A DNA stretch of 64,000 bases from Teichococcus vastitatis (lineage in GTDB: Bacteria > Pseudomonadota > Alphaproteobacteria > Acetobacterales > Acetobacteraceae), in the NCBI RefSeq assembly GCF_003604215.1, contig NZ_QXGS01000004.1:186001-250000 (forward strand), given 5' to 3'. A program made the position numbers and the translations under genes. The stretch's first letter is position 1, and each line of letters starts with the position of its first letter. This document shows positions 17,992 to 26,885 of the stretch, piece by piece. The notes below the pieces were generated by a model. The model ran no database searches. It saw nothing but the letters and a program-made list of their open reading frames with translations, and had not been told where the DNA came from.

Positions 17992-18363
17992 TCAGCCGGT
18001 GCCGAAGCCCTTGCCGGCGACGCGGTATTGCGGCCGTGGCGGGCTGAAGATGTCGAGCACCCGCGCACCATCCGGCCCCGCCCGCATCGTGTGCGGAACC
18101 CCCCCGGGCGTGCGCCAGAAATCACCCTTCCGCACGGCGATCTCCTCGTCACCCTGGATGCGGACGGCGCTTCCCTCCAGAAGGACGCCCCATTGTTCCT
18201 CGGGATGGTGATGCATCTCGCCCGCCGCATGCGGTGCGATGGTGACGATTGAGAGCATCGCATGCTCACCGGCGAAGATCCGCGTGGACAGGCCGGGAGC
18301 CAGCTCCCGCACGATTCCGCCGGTCACGTCGTCGAGGTTATGGAACTCGTCGGCCTGGCTCAT
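17992..18363 (-). CDS. Cupin-domain protein
   Basis: The 123-residue single-domain cupin has the metal-binding first motif 'HHHPEEQWG' at residues 51-59 and a second motif with 'PGGVPHTMR'. Small cupins of this type are often isomerases, dioxygenases or sensors of small carboxylates; the exact activity is unknown. It follows a Bug receptor gene on the same strand after a 76-base gap and is probably co-transcribed with it, so both may deal with the same compound (inference). Confidence 0.8.
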   Translation of the reverse strand: MSQADEFHNLDDVTGGIVRELAPGLSTRIFAGEHAMLSIVTIAPHAAGEMHHHPEEQWGVLLEGSAVRIQGDEEIAVRKGDFWRTPGGVPHTMRAGPDGARVLDIFSPPRPQYRVAGKGFGTG

Positions 18364-18439
18364 GGTGTCTCCTTCTGCTCAGGGTTGTCCGAACGGCCGG
18401 CGGCCGGTGCTGGCAAGGGCATCCGGATGAACGCCCCCA

Positions 18440-19447
18440 TCAGTCCGGACGAACATGGTTGGCCCGCGCGACGTCGCCCCAGACGCGGATCTGGTTCTGC
18501 ACGAATTCGGCCAGGGCGGGCGCATCCCCCAGCACGAGCTCGGCCTGGTTCACCTCGGTGAATTGCTGGGCGATCCGGGGCTCGCGATAGGTGTCGATCA
18601 GCGCGGACTGAAAGCGGTCGATGATGGGGCCCGGCACGCCCGCCGGTGCGAAGACCCCCCACCAGGCCTCGGCGGTCAGGCCGGGGAAGCCTGACTCCGT
18701 CGCTGTCGGCACGGCCGGCATGGCGTTCAGGCGGTGGCTGCCAAGCTGCATCAGGGGCCGCAGCGTGCCCGCCGAGACATGCGGCGCCAGCAGGGCGGCG
18801 CTGCCGATCATCAGGTCCACATGTCCCGCCACGGCGTCGTTCACCGCCAGGCCGCCGCTGCGATAGGGCAGGTGTGTCAGCTCCACCCCGCTGCGCTGCG
18901 CCATCATCAGCATGACGAGGTGCCCGATCGTGCCATTGCCGGTTGAGCCGAAGGACACGCCGCCCCGGCGGGCGGCGGCGAACACGTCGGCCATGTCGCG
19001 GTAGGGCTTGGCCGGCTGGCACGCCAGAACGTAGGGCGCACGGCCGATCTGCGTGACCGGCACCAGATCCTTCTGCAGGTCGAATGGCAGGCTGGGCACC
19101 AGCACCGGCATCAGGGCGTGCGAGTCGAAGGTGAGCAGCCAGGTGTGGCCGTCGGGCCTCGCCTTGGCGGCCACATCCGTGCCGATGCTGCCCGCGGCGC
19201 CGCTGCGGTTCTCAACGATGATCGGCACCCCGAGCCTTTGCTGGAGGCCGGGGGCCGCCAGGCGAGCCACCGCGTCGGTGGAGCCGCCGGGCGCGAAGGG
19301 AACCACGATCCGGATCGGCTCGCTGGGCCATGTGCCCGTGCCGGCCCCCGTGGTGGCCCCCGCGGCGGCCGCGGCGGCCGCATGCGGCCTGACGATCGAC
19401 ATCGCCCCCAGGGCAGTCACGATGGCCCGCCTCGTCCATTGCGTCAT
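18440..19447 (-). CDS. Bug/TctC-family periplasmic solute receptor
   Basis: The 335-residue product has a long Ala-rich signal region and the Bug landmarks 'IVVPFAPGGSTDAVAR', 'IIVENRSGAAGSIG' and 'GLTAEAWWGVFAPAGVPG'. It would bind a small carboxylate in the periplasm. The start at 19447 is chosen for the strong GGAGGAG site upstream; the longer open frame adds unrelated residues. Its partner carrier genes are absent. It probably forms an operon with the downstream cupin gene. Confidence 0.87.
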   Translation of the reverse strand: MTQWTRRAIVTALGAMSIVRPHAAAAAAAGATTGAGTGTWPSEPIRIVVPFAPGGSTDAVARLAAPGLQQRLGVPIIVENRSGAAGSIGTDVAAKARPDGHTWLLTFDSHALMPVLVPSLPFDLQKDLVPVTQIGRAPYVLACQPAKPYRDMADVFAAARRGGVSFGSTGNGTIGHLVMLMMAQRSGVELTHLPYRSGGLAVNDAVAGHVDLMIGSAALLAPHVSAGTLRPLMQLGSHRLNAMPAVPTATESGFPGLTAEAWWGVFAPAGVPGPIIDRFQSALIDTYREPRIAQQFTEVNQAELVLGDAPALAEFVQNQIRVWGDVARANHVRPD

Positions 19448-19612
19448 GACGTTCTCCTCCTTCCCCGTCGCCTCGTGACCCGCTTTATTCGCCCGGACAT
19501 TGGCCGCGGCACCGGGCCGGCGCCGCATCAGCACGGCACGAAACACCCGGCTGCCGCGGGATCGACCGGCGTGGAAGCCGGCGTGACCGCAGCGCAGCCG
19601 GAGAATGGCCGG

Positions 19613-20836
19613 CTAGGTGTGCACCAGCGGGCAGGCGCTCGCTTCCAGGGGCTTGACGGTGTCCGCCGGCGCCACGGTGGAGACGATCTTGCAGTAATCC
19701 CATTCCCGCTGGCTTTCCGAGGGCGTCTTCACCTGCAGCAGATAGGCAGGCAGAACGGCCCGGCCATCGGCCCGGATCGAGCCCGCCCCGAAGGCATCAT
19801 CCTGCGTCGGCATCGCCTTCATCTGCGCCACCACGGCGGCGCCGCTTTCCTTGGCCCGTGCCACGCCCAGCGCCGCGACCGCCTTGAGGTAATGAAGCGT
19901 GGTGGCGTAGCAGCCGGCATGCACCATGCCCGGATAGGCGCCACCCATGACCGGCAGAACACGCCGGGTGAAGGCGCGCGTCTGCTCGTTGGTGTCCCAG
20001 TAGAAGCTGTTGGTGAACAGCAGCTTCTGCATGGTTCCCAGCCCCGCGGCCTTGATGTCGTTCAGGAACATCACGAGGGCGGCGACCTTCATCCGCTGCG
20101 TGATGCCGAATTCCTGCGCCTGCTTGATGCAGTTCGGCAGGTCATTGCCGCCGAGCGCGAGGCCGATCACCTCCGCGCCGCTGCTCCGCGCCGCGAGCAG
20201 CGTGGCGGAGAAGTCGCCGGTTCCGATCGGCACCCGCGAGCCGCCCACCACGCTGCCGCCCGCCTCCTGCACGAAGGCGGTGGTCTCCGCCTGCAGCGAA
20301 TGGCCGAAGGCGTTGTCGGTCGCGATGAAGTACCATTTTCGGCCGCCGCCCTTCACCGTTTCCGCGGCCACCGCCTTGGACAGCATGTAGCCGTCATAGG
20401 TCCAGTTGATCGTGTTGGGCGTGCATTGCGCGTTGGTGAACTCGGTGGCGGTGACGGCCACGCCCAGGCAGGCCTTGTCCTTGTCGCGGGAGATCGTCGC
20501 CGCCGCCAGGCCCACGGCCGAGTTGGGCCCGGCGATCAGCATGTCGACGCCCTGCTGGTCGAACCAGCGCCGCGCCAGCGTGGCGCCGATGTCGGCCTTG
20601 TTCTGGTGATCGCCGAACAGGATCTCGACGTTGAGGCCGGGAACCTGCTGGCTGAACTCGGCGGCGGCCTGGCGCGCGCAGCCGACGCCGGCCGGCCCGA
20701 GCAGATCCGTGTAGATGCCGGAGAAATCGGCCAGGACGCCGATCCGGACCGTGGGTGGCTGTGCGATGGCAGGCGCGGCCAGCATGGCCGCGACGCCGGC
20801 CGCTCCCTGGAGCAGCACGCGACGCGATGTGGACAT
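19613..20836 (-). CDS. Branched-chain amino-acid-type ABC transporter substrate-binding protein
   Basis: The 407-residue protein starts with a twin-arginine-like signal ('SRRVLLQGAAG') and continues as a LivJ/AmiC-type periplasmic binding protein ('VRIGVLADFSGIYTDLLGP', 'IAGPNSAVGLAAATI', 'WYFIATDNAFGHSL'). Such receptors bind branched amino acids, amides or aromatic acids. No LivHMGF genes are nearby. It lies 84 bases downstream of the dehydrogenase gene on the same strand and may be co-transcribed with it, suggesting a shared substrate with the dehydrogenase and decarboxylase genes (inference). Confidence 0.86.
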   Translation of the reverse strand: MSTSRRVLLQGAAGVAAMLAAPAIAQPPTVRIGVLADFSGIYTDLLGPAGVGCARQAAAEFSQQVPGLNVEILFGDHQNKADIGATLARRWFDQQGVDMLIAGPNSAVGLAAATISRDKDKACLGVAVTATEFTNAQCTPNTINWTYDGYMLSKAVAAETVKGGGRKWYFIATDNAFGHSLQAETTAFVQEAGGSVVGGSRVPIGTGDFSATLLAARSSGAEVIGLALGGNDLPNCIKQAQEFGITQRMKVAALVMFLNDIKAAGLGTMQKLLFTNSFYWDTNEQTRAFTRRVLPVMGGAYPGMVHAGCYATTLHYLKAVAALGVARAKESGAAVVAQMKAMPTQDDAFGAGSIRADGRAVLPAYLLQVKTPSESQREWDYCKIVSTVAPADTVKPLEASACPLVHT

Positions 20837-20920
20837 GAAACGTTTCCCCGCATGTGGTCCGGCCTGCCCTCTGCGTGGCAGTGCCCTGGTTGGCCGGCGC
20901 CGGAGCGTCCCGGCGCCGTT

Positions 20921-21814
20921 TCAGCGCAGTCTGGGCTTCTCGATCCCGGCCAGGTCGCACAGCGCGTCGACCATGGCCGAGAAATCCCTGCCGCCGAAGC
21001 CGCGCGACCGCGCCGTGCTGAAGGCCTCGCGCGCGGCGGCGGCCATCGGCATCGGCACCTTCGCCGCGTTGGCCGCGTCCACGATCAGCGTCAGATCCTT
21101 GTGCGCGAGGTCGATGGTGAAGCCCGGATCGGTGTCGTCCTTCAGCACCTTGGTCGGCCAGGCGATCTTGAGCTGCCCGTTCACGGCCGTGGTGCCGTAG
21201 AGCACATCCAGCGTCGTCTCCAGTTGAAGCCCGAAGCGCTGCGACAGGGCCAGCGCCTCGGCGTTCATCTGGCAGGAGGCGACGGCCAGGAAGTTGTTCA
21301 CCAGCTTGGTGCGGGTGCCGCTGCCGACCGGGCCGCAATGGTGAATGGTGCTGCCCATGGCCTCCAGCAACGGCCGGACGGTTTCGAAATGCTCGGGCGT
21401 GCCGCCCACCATGAACAAGGACTCGCCTCGATCGGCGTGGCTGGCGAGGCGGCCGACCGGCGCGTCGACGAAGCCGATGCCGCGCGCGGCGGCCTGCTGC
21501 GCCAGGCGGTCGGTCGTGTCGGGATCGATGGTGCTCATGTCCAGCACGATGGAGCCCGGCCGGGCATGGGCCAGCACGCCCTCCGGCCCGCCCACCACCT
21601 GCTGCACGATGGCGGAGTTCGGCAGCATCGTGACGATCACCGGTCCCGCGGCGGCGACGGCGGCCACCGTTGCGGCGCCGCGCGCCTGCAGCAGCTCCAG
21701 CTCGGCCACGGCCTCGGGGTTGATGTCGTTGACGACCAGCCGGAACCCCTTGCGGCAAAGGTTCGACGCCATGGGGCGCCCCATGCGGCCCAGCCCGATG
21801 AAGCCGACATCCAT
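20921..21814 (-). CDS. 3-hydroxyisobutyrate dehydrogenase-family oxidoreductase
   Basis: The 297-residue protein has the NAD(P)-binding 'GFIGLGRMGRPMASNL' at the N-terminus. The substrate loop 'DAPVGRLASHADRG' replaces the usual DAPVSGG, and the catalytic Lys lies in 'GSGTRTKLVNNFL'. The family oxidises or reduces short beta-hydroxy acids and includes tartronate semialdehyde and sulfolactaldehyde reductases, so the substrate stays open. The start at 21814 has GGGAGG upstream; a longer frame adds unrelated residues. It is divergent from the TPP decarboxylase pair, with which it may share a control region. Confidence 0.84.
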   Translation of the reverse strand: MDVGFIGLGRMGRPMASNLCRKGFRLVVNDINPEAVAELELLQARGAATVAAVAAAGPVIVTMLPNSAIVQQVVGGPEGVLAHARPGSIVLDMSTIDPDTTDRLAQQAAARGIGFVDAPVGRLASHADRGESLFMVGGTPEHFETVRPLLEAMGSTIHHCGPVGSGTRTKLVNNFLAVASCQMNAEALALSQRFGLQLETTLDVLYGTTAVNGQLKIAWPTKVLKDDTDPGFTIDLAHKDLTLIVDAANAAKVPMPMAAAAREAFSTARSRGFGGRDFSAMVDALCDLAGIEKPRLR

Positions 21815-21987
21815 GCAGCAATCCTCCCGCGATGTTTTCGTGGTGTGCGTGCGGCACACGGAACGGCCTTAACAATGTCCCGCGGCGGCCGCCTCATACA
21901 AGAACGGCATGACAGCATGACGGGATTGGGAATTCGCCGCCCGCGCCGGCGGACCTTATCCTGCGTCCCGAAGCGAGGGGAGAAGGC

Positions 21988-22539
21988 ATGAATCAGGTCA
22001 CCCGTGACCCCGAGATCCGGCAGGACACCGATTGGCCCCTGGCGATCTTCGGCGCGCTGAAGCGCGCCCGTGTCAGGCAGGTCTCCTATGTGCCCGATGC
22101 CGGCCATTCCCGCCTGATCGCCCTGGCGCACCAGGACGCCGCCATGGAGGCCACGGTTCTGACCACGGAGCAGGAAGGGGTCGCGCTGGCCGCGGGTGCG
22201 TGGCTGGGCGGGGACCGCTCGGTGCTGCTGATGCAGTCCTCCGGTGTTGGCAATTGCATCAACATGATGTCGCTGCTGAATTCCTGCCGCTTTCCGTTCC
22301 TGACCCTCGTGACCATGCGGGGCGAATGGGCCGAGTTCAACCCGTGGCAGATCCCGATGGGCCGCGCGACGCCTGCCGCCCTGGAGCTCATGGGCCTCAC
22401 CGTGATGCGGCTGGAGGAACCGGACGAGGCCGACGAGATCGTCACCGCCGCCGCCGACTTGGCCTTCGACGGCGGTCAGCAGATCGCCGTGCTGATTTCG
22501 CAGCGCATGATCGGCCGCAAGAAGTGGGTGAGCCAGTGA
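21988..22539 (+). CDS. TPP-dependent decarboxylase, alpha subunit (sulfopyruvate/phosphonopyruvate decarboxylase-like)
   Basis: The 183-residue protein corresponds to the pyrimidine-binding half of a TPP enzyme: 'YVPDAGHSRLIALAH', then the catalytic Glu in 'TTEQEGVALAAGAWLGG' and 'LMQSSGVGNCINMMSLL'. Split enzymes of this layout (ComD/ComE type) decarboxylate sulfopyruvate or related 2-oxo acids. The downstream gene supplies the diphosphate-binding half with a one-base TGATG overlap, so the two are made in equal amounts. The actual 2-oxo acid is not known. Confidence 0.83.
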   Translation: MNQVTRDPEIRQDTDWPLAIFGALKRARVRQVSYVPDAGHSRLIALAHQDAAMEATVLTTEQEGVALAAGAWLGGDRSVLLMQSSGVGNCINMMSLLNSCRFPFLTLVTMRGEWAEFNPWQIPMGRATPAALELMGLTVMRLEEPDEADEIVTAAADLAFDGGQQIAVLISQRMIGRKKWVSQ

Positions 22540-23132
22540 TGACCGTGGCACCGGGCACCATGGACCGGCGCGATGCCGTGCGCAGCCTGCTGGCCGATCG
22601 CGGCGAGCTGCTGGTCGTGAGCGGGCTGGGCTCGCCGAGCTACGACGTCTTCGCCGCCGGCGACGACGCGGCGAATTTCTACCTCTGGGGCGCCATGGGC
22701 GGGGCCGCGCTGATGGGGCTCGGCCTCGCCCTGGCCCGGCCGCAGCACCCCGTCGCCGTGGTCACCGGCGATGGCGAGGCCATGATGGGCGTCGGCGGGC
22801 TGCTGACCATCTCGGTCCGCAAGCCGCCCAACCTCACGGTGGTGGTTCTGGACAACGGGCATTTCGGCGAAACCGGCATGCAGCGCAGCCATGCCGGCCT
22901 GGGCGTCGACCTGGCGGCCCTGGCGCGCGGGGCCGGCTTCACGGAGGTGGTCTCCCTCGGCGACCTGGACGGCGTGGCCGCCTTCCGGCCACGGTTGCGG
23001 GACCTCGACGCCGGGCCCCACTTCGTGATCCTGCGGATCGCCGCGGGTGAGCAGGAGCGCGCCCTGCCGCCGCGCGATGGCGTCCACCTGAAGAACCGCT
23101 TCCGCGAACGCTTGGGGTTTCCGGTGGATTGA
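22539..23132 (+). CDS. TPP-dependent decarboxylase, beta subunit (diphosphate-binding half)
   Basis: This 197-residue protein carries the TPP/Mg motif beginning 'GDGEAMMGVGG' and ending with the Asn in 'VVVLDNGHFGETG', spaced as in ComE-type subunits. Before it lies 'YLWGAMGGAALMGLGLALA', the typical glycine-rich entry helix. It forms the active enzyme with the preceding alpha subunit. Products would be an aldehyde and CO2, which the divergent dehydrogenase could then reduce (inference). It is convergent with the LysR gene. Confidence 0.83.
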   Translation: MTVAPGTMDRRDAVRSLLADRGELLVVSGLGSPSYDVFAAGDDAANFYLWGAMGGAALMGLGLALARPQHPVAVVTGDGEAMMGVGGLLTISVRKPPNLTVVVLDNGHFGETGMQRSHAGLGVDLAALARGAGFTEVVSLGDLDGVAAFRPRLRDLDAGPHFVILRIAAGEQERALPPRDGVHLKNRFRERLGFPVD

Positions 23133-23156
23133 GGGGCGCGGCGCCGGCGAAGCGCC

Positions 23157-24080
23157 TCACGCTTCCAGCCGGATGTCCCAGATGCCCTCCTCCGCCAGGC
23201 AGCGGATCTCCTCGACCAGCAGAGCGGAGATCGCCATGCCGGCCACCGAGCGTGGCCGGTCGACTGGCGCGGCGAGCACGAGTTCCCGGGTAACCGGCGG
23301 GCTCAGCGGTGCCGCCTCCAGCCGTCCGGCCCGCAACTCGGCCGCGATGGAGGAAGGTGGCAGGACGCTGAAGCCCAGCCCCTCCTCGATGAGGCTGGTC
23401 AGCACGCGGTAGGAATCGGCTTCCAGCATCACGTGGATGGACAGGCCGCGCTTCGCCACCGCCCGCTCGATCAGGGTCCGCAGGCCATGCGAATGGCTGG
23501 GCAGAACCAGCTTCTGCCGGACCAGCCAGTCCAGCCCCACCGGACCGCGCCGCTGCAGCCCCGAGCCCGGCGGACCCACCGCAACGAGGCCGTCCCGGCC
23601 CAGGAGCCGGGCGGATAGATGAAGGTCGACGGCCGGCCCGTAGATCAGCGCCAGGTCCATCTCGCCGCGGTTCAGCCATTCGACGAGGTGGCCGCCATAG
23701 CTCTCGACGATGCACAGGCTGACGCCGGGCAGCTCGTTCACCACCCTGCGGGCGAAGCGCGCCGAAAGCACGGTGCTGACCGTCGGCACCAGCCCCAGCA
23801 CGACCCGGCCGGCGGGCGTCGCGCCGGAGGACTGGATGTCGTCGCGCACCTGCTCCATTTGCCGGATGAGGCCAGCCGTGCGCTCCAGCAGCAGGCGGCC
23901 GGCACTGGTCAGCAGCATGCCGCGCCCGTTGCGGATAAAGAGCTCGGCGCGCAGCTCATGTTCCAGCAGCTTGATGTGGCGGCTCAACGCGGGCTGGGCG
24001 ATGTGCAGCCGGTCCGACGCCTTGCCGAGGCTGCCCAGCTCTGCCACCGCCCTGAAGGTTCGCAGCTGGCGAAAATCCAC
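23157..24080 (-). CDS. LysR-family transcriptional regulator
   Basis: The 307-residue protein has the LysR winged helix at the N-terminus ('MDFRQLRTFRAVAELGSLGKASDRLHIAQPALSRHIKLLE') followed by a two-lobe effector domain. Its length is normal. It lies convergent to the decarboxylase genes and divergent, at 367 bases, from the SMP-30 gene, so either could be its target. I could not identify a clear T-N11-A binding site. Confidence 0.9.
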   Translation of the reverse strand: MDFRQLRTFRAVAELGSLGKASDRLHIAQPALSRHIKLLEHELRAELFIRNGRGMLLTSAGRLLLERTAGLIRQMEQVRDDIQSSGATPAGRVVLGLVPTVSTVLSARFARRVVNELPGVSLCIVESYGGHLVEWLNRGEMDLALIYGPAVDLHLSARLLGRDGLVAVGPPGSGLQRRGPVGLDWLVRQKLVLPSHSHGLRTLIERAVAKRGLSIHVMLEADSYRVLTSLIEEGLGFSVLPPSSIAAELRAGRLEAAPLSPPVTRELVLAAPVDRPRSVAGMAISALLVEEIRCLAEEGIWDIRLEA

Positions 24081-24447
24081 CGTTGTCTCCCATCGGCCGC
24101 CCTGTCGCGCGGCGCCGGCCTGAACGTCGGATGCACCTTGTTGATGATCGGCGCCGGGAACAAGGCCCGCCGGGGGATCGATGGGCCGGCGGCGTCACCG
24201 GGCCCTGGTCCGGCGCGGGCATCGCGGAACATCAGGGCTGGCTGCGTTCCGTGCCACGTCCCGCGGAGGGCGGTGGCATGATCCTGGTCGGGATGAGGAA
24301 GCATGATCGCGGCAGGCCGGAACCGGCGCTCGATCCGCCGGTCGCCGATAAGGGGGCGCGGGGCGCGGAGGAACCGTTTATAGGCCTGGGATGGCCTGCT
24401 TCGCCGCATCCGGGCGAAGCCGGGCCGTGTCCAGGAAAGGAACAAAC
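24081..24447. other. Divergent control region between lysR and the SMP-30 gene
   Basis: No gene is supported here; frames on both strands are shadow-like. The region should hold promoters for both neighbours and a LysR site. AGGAAAGGAAC just before 24448 is the ribosome site of the SMP-30 gene. Nothing else could be assigned. Confidence 0.4.
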
Positions 24448-25539
24448 ATGACCACAACACGACGCCGGCTTCTGTGTGCCGGCGCCGCCGCGGCCGGCGG
24501 ATCCCTGCTGGCATCCGGAGCCGGAGCGCAATCCTTCCCCTTCACGCCCAACCAGCGCTATCCTGACCCGGCGGTGCAGATCCTCGATCCCAGCTTCGCC
24601 AAGTACCGGATCTACAGCAGCACGCTGGAACAGGTCGCCACCGGCATGCGCTGGGCCGAAGGCCCGGCCTATTTCCCGGAAGGCGGGTACCTCCTGTGCA
24701 GTGACATCCCGAACAACCGCATCATGAAGTTCGACGAGAAGGATGGCAGCTTCACCGTCTTCCGCGGTCCGGCCAATTACGCGAACGGCAATGTGCGCGA
24801 CCGGCAGGGCCGCCTGATCACCTGCGAGCATTCCGTGACGCGGCGCGTCACGCGAACGGAGCGCGATGGCAGCATCACGGTTCTGGCCGACAGCTTCGAG
24901 GGGAAGCGCCTCAACGCTCCGAACGACGTGGTTGTCCGCTCGGACAACACGATCTGGTTCACCGATCCCCTGTTCGGCATCAATGGCGAATGGGAGGGCA
25001 GCCGCGCTAAGCCGGATCAGCCCACCACCAATGTCTACCGGATCGCACCCGATGGCGCCCTGAAGGCCGTGGTCACCGACATCGTCAATCCGAACGGCCT
25101 CGCCTTCTCGCCGGACGAAAGCAAGCTCTACGTGGTGGAATGGCGCGGAACGCCGAACCGCAGCATCTGGAGCTTCGATGTCGGGCCGGACGGAAACCTC
25201 GGCAACAAGACGAAGCTGATCGACGCCGCGGACCAGGGCGCGCTGGACGGCTTCAAGGTCGACCGCGACGGCAATCTCTGGTGCGGCTGGGGCAGCAACG
25301 GCGCGCTGGAGCCGGAGCCGGTCATGGTGGGCGGGCGGCAGGTCTTTCCGTTGCGCGGCAAGCCGGAGGAGCTGGACGGCGTCATGGTGTTCAATCCGCA
25401 GGGCAAGCCCATCGGCTTCATCCGCCTGCCGGAGCGCTGCGCCAACCTCACCTTCGGCGGCCCGAAGAACAACCGCCTCTACATGACGTCCAGCCACTCG
25501 CTCTACGCCCTGCATGTCGAGGCCCACGGCGCGGTCTGA
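24448..25539 (+). CDS. SMP-30/gluconolactonase-family lactonase, exported
   Basis: The 363-residue protein starts with a twin-arginine signal ('TTRRRLLCAGAAAAGG') and folds as a six-bladed beta-propeller. Metal-ligand motifs are visible: Glu in 'WAEGPAYFPEGG', Asn in 'NAPNDVVVRSDNT' and Asn/Asp in 'NPNGLAFSPDESK'. The family hydrolyses sugar lactones or related esters. Export suggests a periplasmic lactonase feeding sugar-acid uptake. The start is supported by the strong ribosome site. The upstream divergent gene is a LysR regulator, a probable controller. Confidence 0.86.
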   Translation: MTTTRRRLLCAGAAAAGGSLLASGAGAQSFPFTPNQRYPDPAVQILDPSFAKYRIYSSTLEQVATGMRWAEGPAYFPEGGYLLCSDIPNNRIMKFDEKDGSFTVFRGPANYANGNVRDRQGRLITCEHSVTRRVTRTERDGSITVLADSFEGKRLNAPNDVVVRSDNTIWFTDPLFGINGEWEGSRAKPDQPTTNVYRIAPDGALKAVVTDIVNPNGLAFSPDESKLYVVEWRGTPNRSIWSFDVGPDGNLGNKTKLIDAADQGALDGFKVDRDGNLWCGWGSNGALEPEPVMVGGRQVFPLRGKPEELDGVMVFNPQGKPIGFIRLPERCANLTFGGPKNNRLYMTSSHSLYALHVEAHGAV

Positions 25540-25550
25540 GCAGTGGCCCC

Positions 25551-25578
25551 GCCCGGCCGGCCGCTGCGCCGGCCGGGC
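25551..25578. terminator. Strong hairpin between convergent genes
   Basis: A perfect 11-base stem (25551-25561 with 25568-25578) and a six-base loop lie 11 bases past the SMP-30 stop and before the opposing acyl-CoA dehydrogenase stop. It probably ends transcription from both sides, although no T run follows. Confidence 0.5.
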
Positions 25579-25692
25579 AACAGGCGGGTCCGCGCGGCGC
25601 GGCGCTCCGTCCCGCCCCCCTTCACGCAGGCGGGGCGGAACCTCGGAACCCGGGCGCGCGGCGGAGACGGGCGGTGCGGCAATTCCTGGCCA

Positions 25693-26856
25693 TCACCGCC
25701 GGGATTTCAGCATGCGCCGGGCGATGGCCATGCGGTGCACCTCCGTCGGCCCTTCGTAAACCCGCATCAGCCGCACCTGCTGGAAGAACAGCTGCAACGG
25801 CAGCTCCTTGGTCAATCCCATGGCGCCGTGGCACTGCATGGCGTGATCCAGCACCTCTTGCGCCGTTTCCGTGGCGAAGACCTTGATCATGGAAGCCTCG
25901 TTCCGGACGTCGCCGCCGGAATCCAGCGTCCGGGCGGCGGCCTGAACCATCAGCCGCAAGGCGTGCACGCGGATCGCCGCATCGGCGATCCACCACTGGA
26001 TGGCCTGCCGGTCGGCCAGCTTCACGCCGAAGGTCGTGCGGTTGTTGGCCTGGTCCACCATCATTTCCAGCGCGCGGCGGATGATGCCGACGCAGCGCGC
26101 CCCCACCTGGAGGCGCCGGATGTTGAGCCGCAACTGCATCGGGGCGTATCCGCGGCCCAGCTCGCCCAGCACCGCGCCGTCGGGCACCCTGCAATCCTCG
26201 AACACCAGCTCGTAGGTCTTCTTGCCGCCGATCATGGCGATCTCACGCTCGATGATGAAACCCGGCGTGTTCTTTTCCACGATGAAGGCCGTGACGCCCT
26301 CCTCGCGCTGGCCTTCCCCCGTGCGCGCCATGAGGATGATGAAGTCGCAATAAGGCACCCGGCTGACCCAGATCTTGCGGCCGTTGATCACCCAGTCCGA
26401 ACCGTCCTTCACGGCGCGCGTGATCATGCCCGCCGGGTCGCCGCCCGCGCCCGGTTCGGAAATGGCGATGCAGGATTTCATGCGCCCCTCGGCATAGGGG
26501 ATCATGTATTTCTCGCGCTGCTCCGGCGTCGCCACCGCCTTGAGCATGTGCAGGTTTGGGCTGTCCGGCGGGAACTCGAAGGGGGTGATGGTGCGGGACA
26601 CCTCCTCCTCCACCATCAGCCGGTCAAGGGCGGACAGATCGACGCCGCCCATCTCCTCCGGCACGTCGAGGCCCCACAGGCCGAGCTCGCGGCATTTTTC
26701 CAGCAGCGGCTCTTCTTCCTCCGGCAGCAGCTTGTAGGCACCGGTCTCCGCCTCGCGCCGCAGCACCGCGGCTTCCAGTGGCATCAGCTCGCGCTCGACG
26801 AAGCGCTGCACGAGATCCTGCAGCATGCGGCTCTCGTCGTTCATCATCATGTCCAT
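25693..26856 (-). CDS. Acyl-CoA dehydrogenase
   Basis: The 387-residue protein shows the acyl-CoA dehydrogenase layout: an N-terminal helical domain, a middle beta domain with 'KSCIAISEPGAGGDPAGM', and a C-terminal flavin domain ('RTTFGVKLADRQAIQWWIAD', 'QCHGAMGLTKELPLQ', 'YEGPTEVHRMAIAR'). It would introduce a 2,3-double bond into an acyl-CoA. The start at 26856 has AAGGAAC upstream; a GTG at 26889 overlapping the upstream stop is an alternative. It is the last gene after an acyl-CoA synthetase and a crotonase, so the three form a short acyl-CoA degradation path. Confidence 0.88.
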   Translation of the reverse strand: MDMMMNDESRMLQDLVQRFVERELMPLEAAVLRREAETGAYKLLPEEEEPLLEKCRELGLWGLDVPEEMGGVDLSALDRLMVEEEVSRTITPFEFPPDSPNLHMLKAVATPEQREKYMIPYAEGRMKSCIAISEPGAGGDPAGMITRAVKDGSDWVINGRKIWVSRVPYCDFIILMARTGEGQREEGVTAFIVEKNTPGFIIEREIAMIGGKKTYELVFEDCRVPDGAVLGELGRGYAPMQLRLNIRRLQVGARCVGIIRRALEMMVDQANNRTTFGVKLADRQAIQWWIADAAIRVHALRLMVQAAARTLDSGGDVRNEASMIKVFATETAQEVLDHAMQCHGAMGLTKELPLQLFFQQVRLMRVYEGPTEVHRMAIARRMLKSRR

Positions 26857-26885
26857 GGGCGTTCCTTGTTCCTGTTGGCCGTGGC

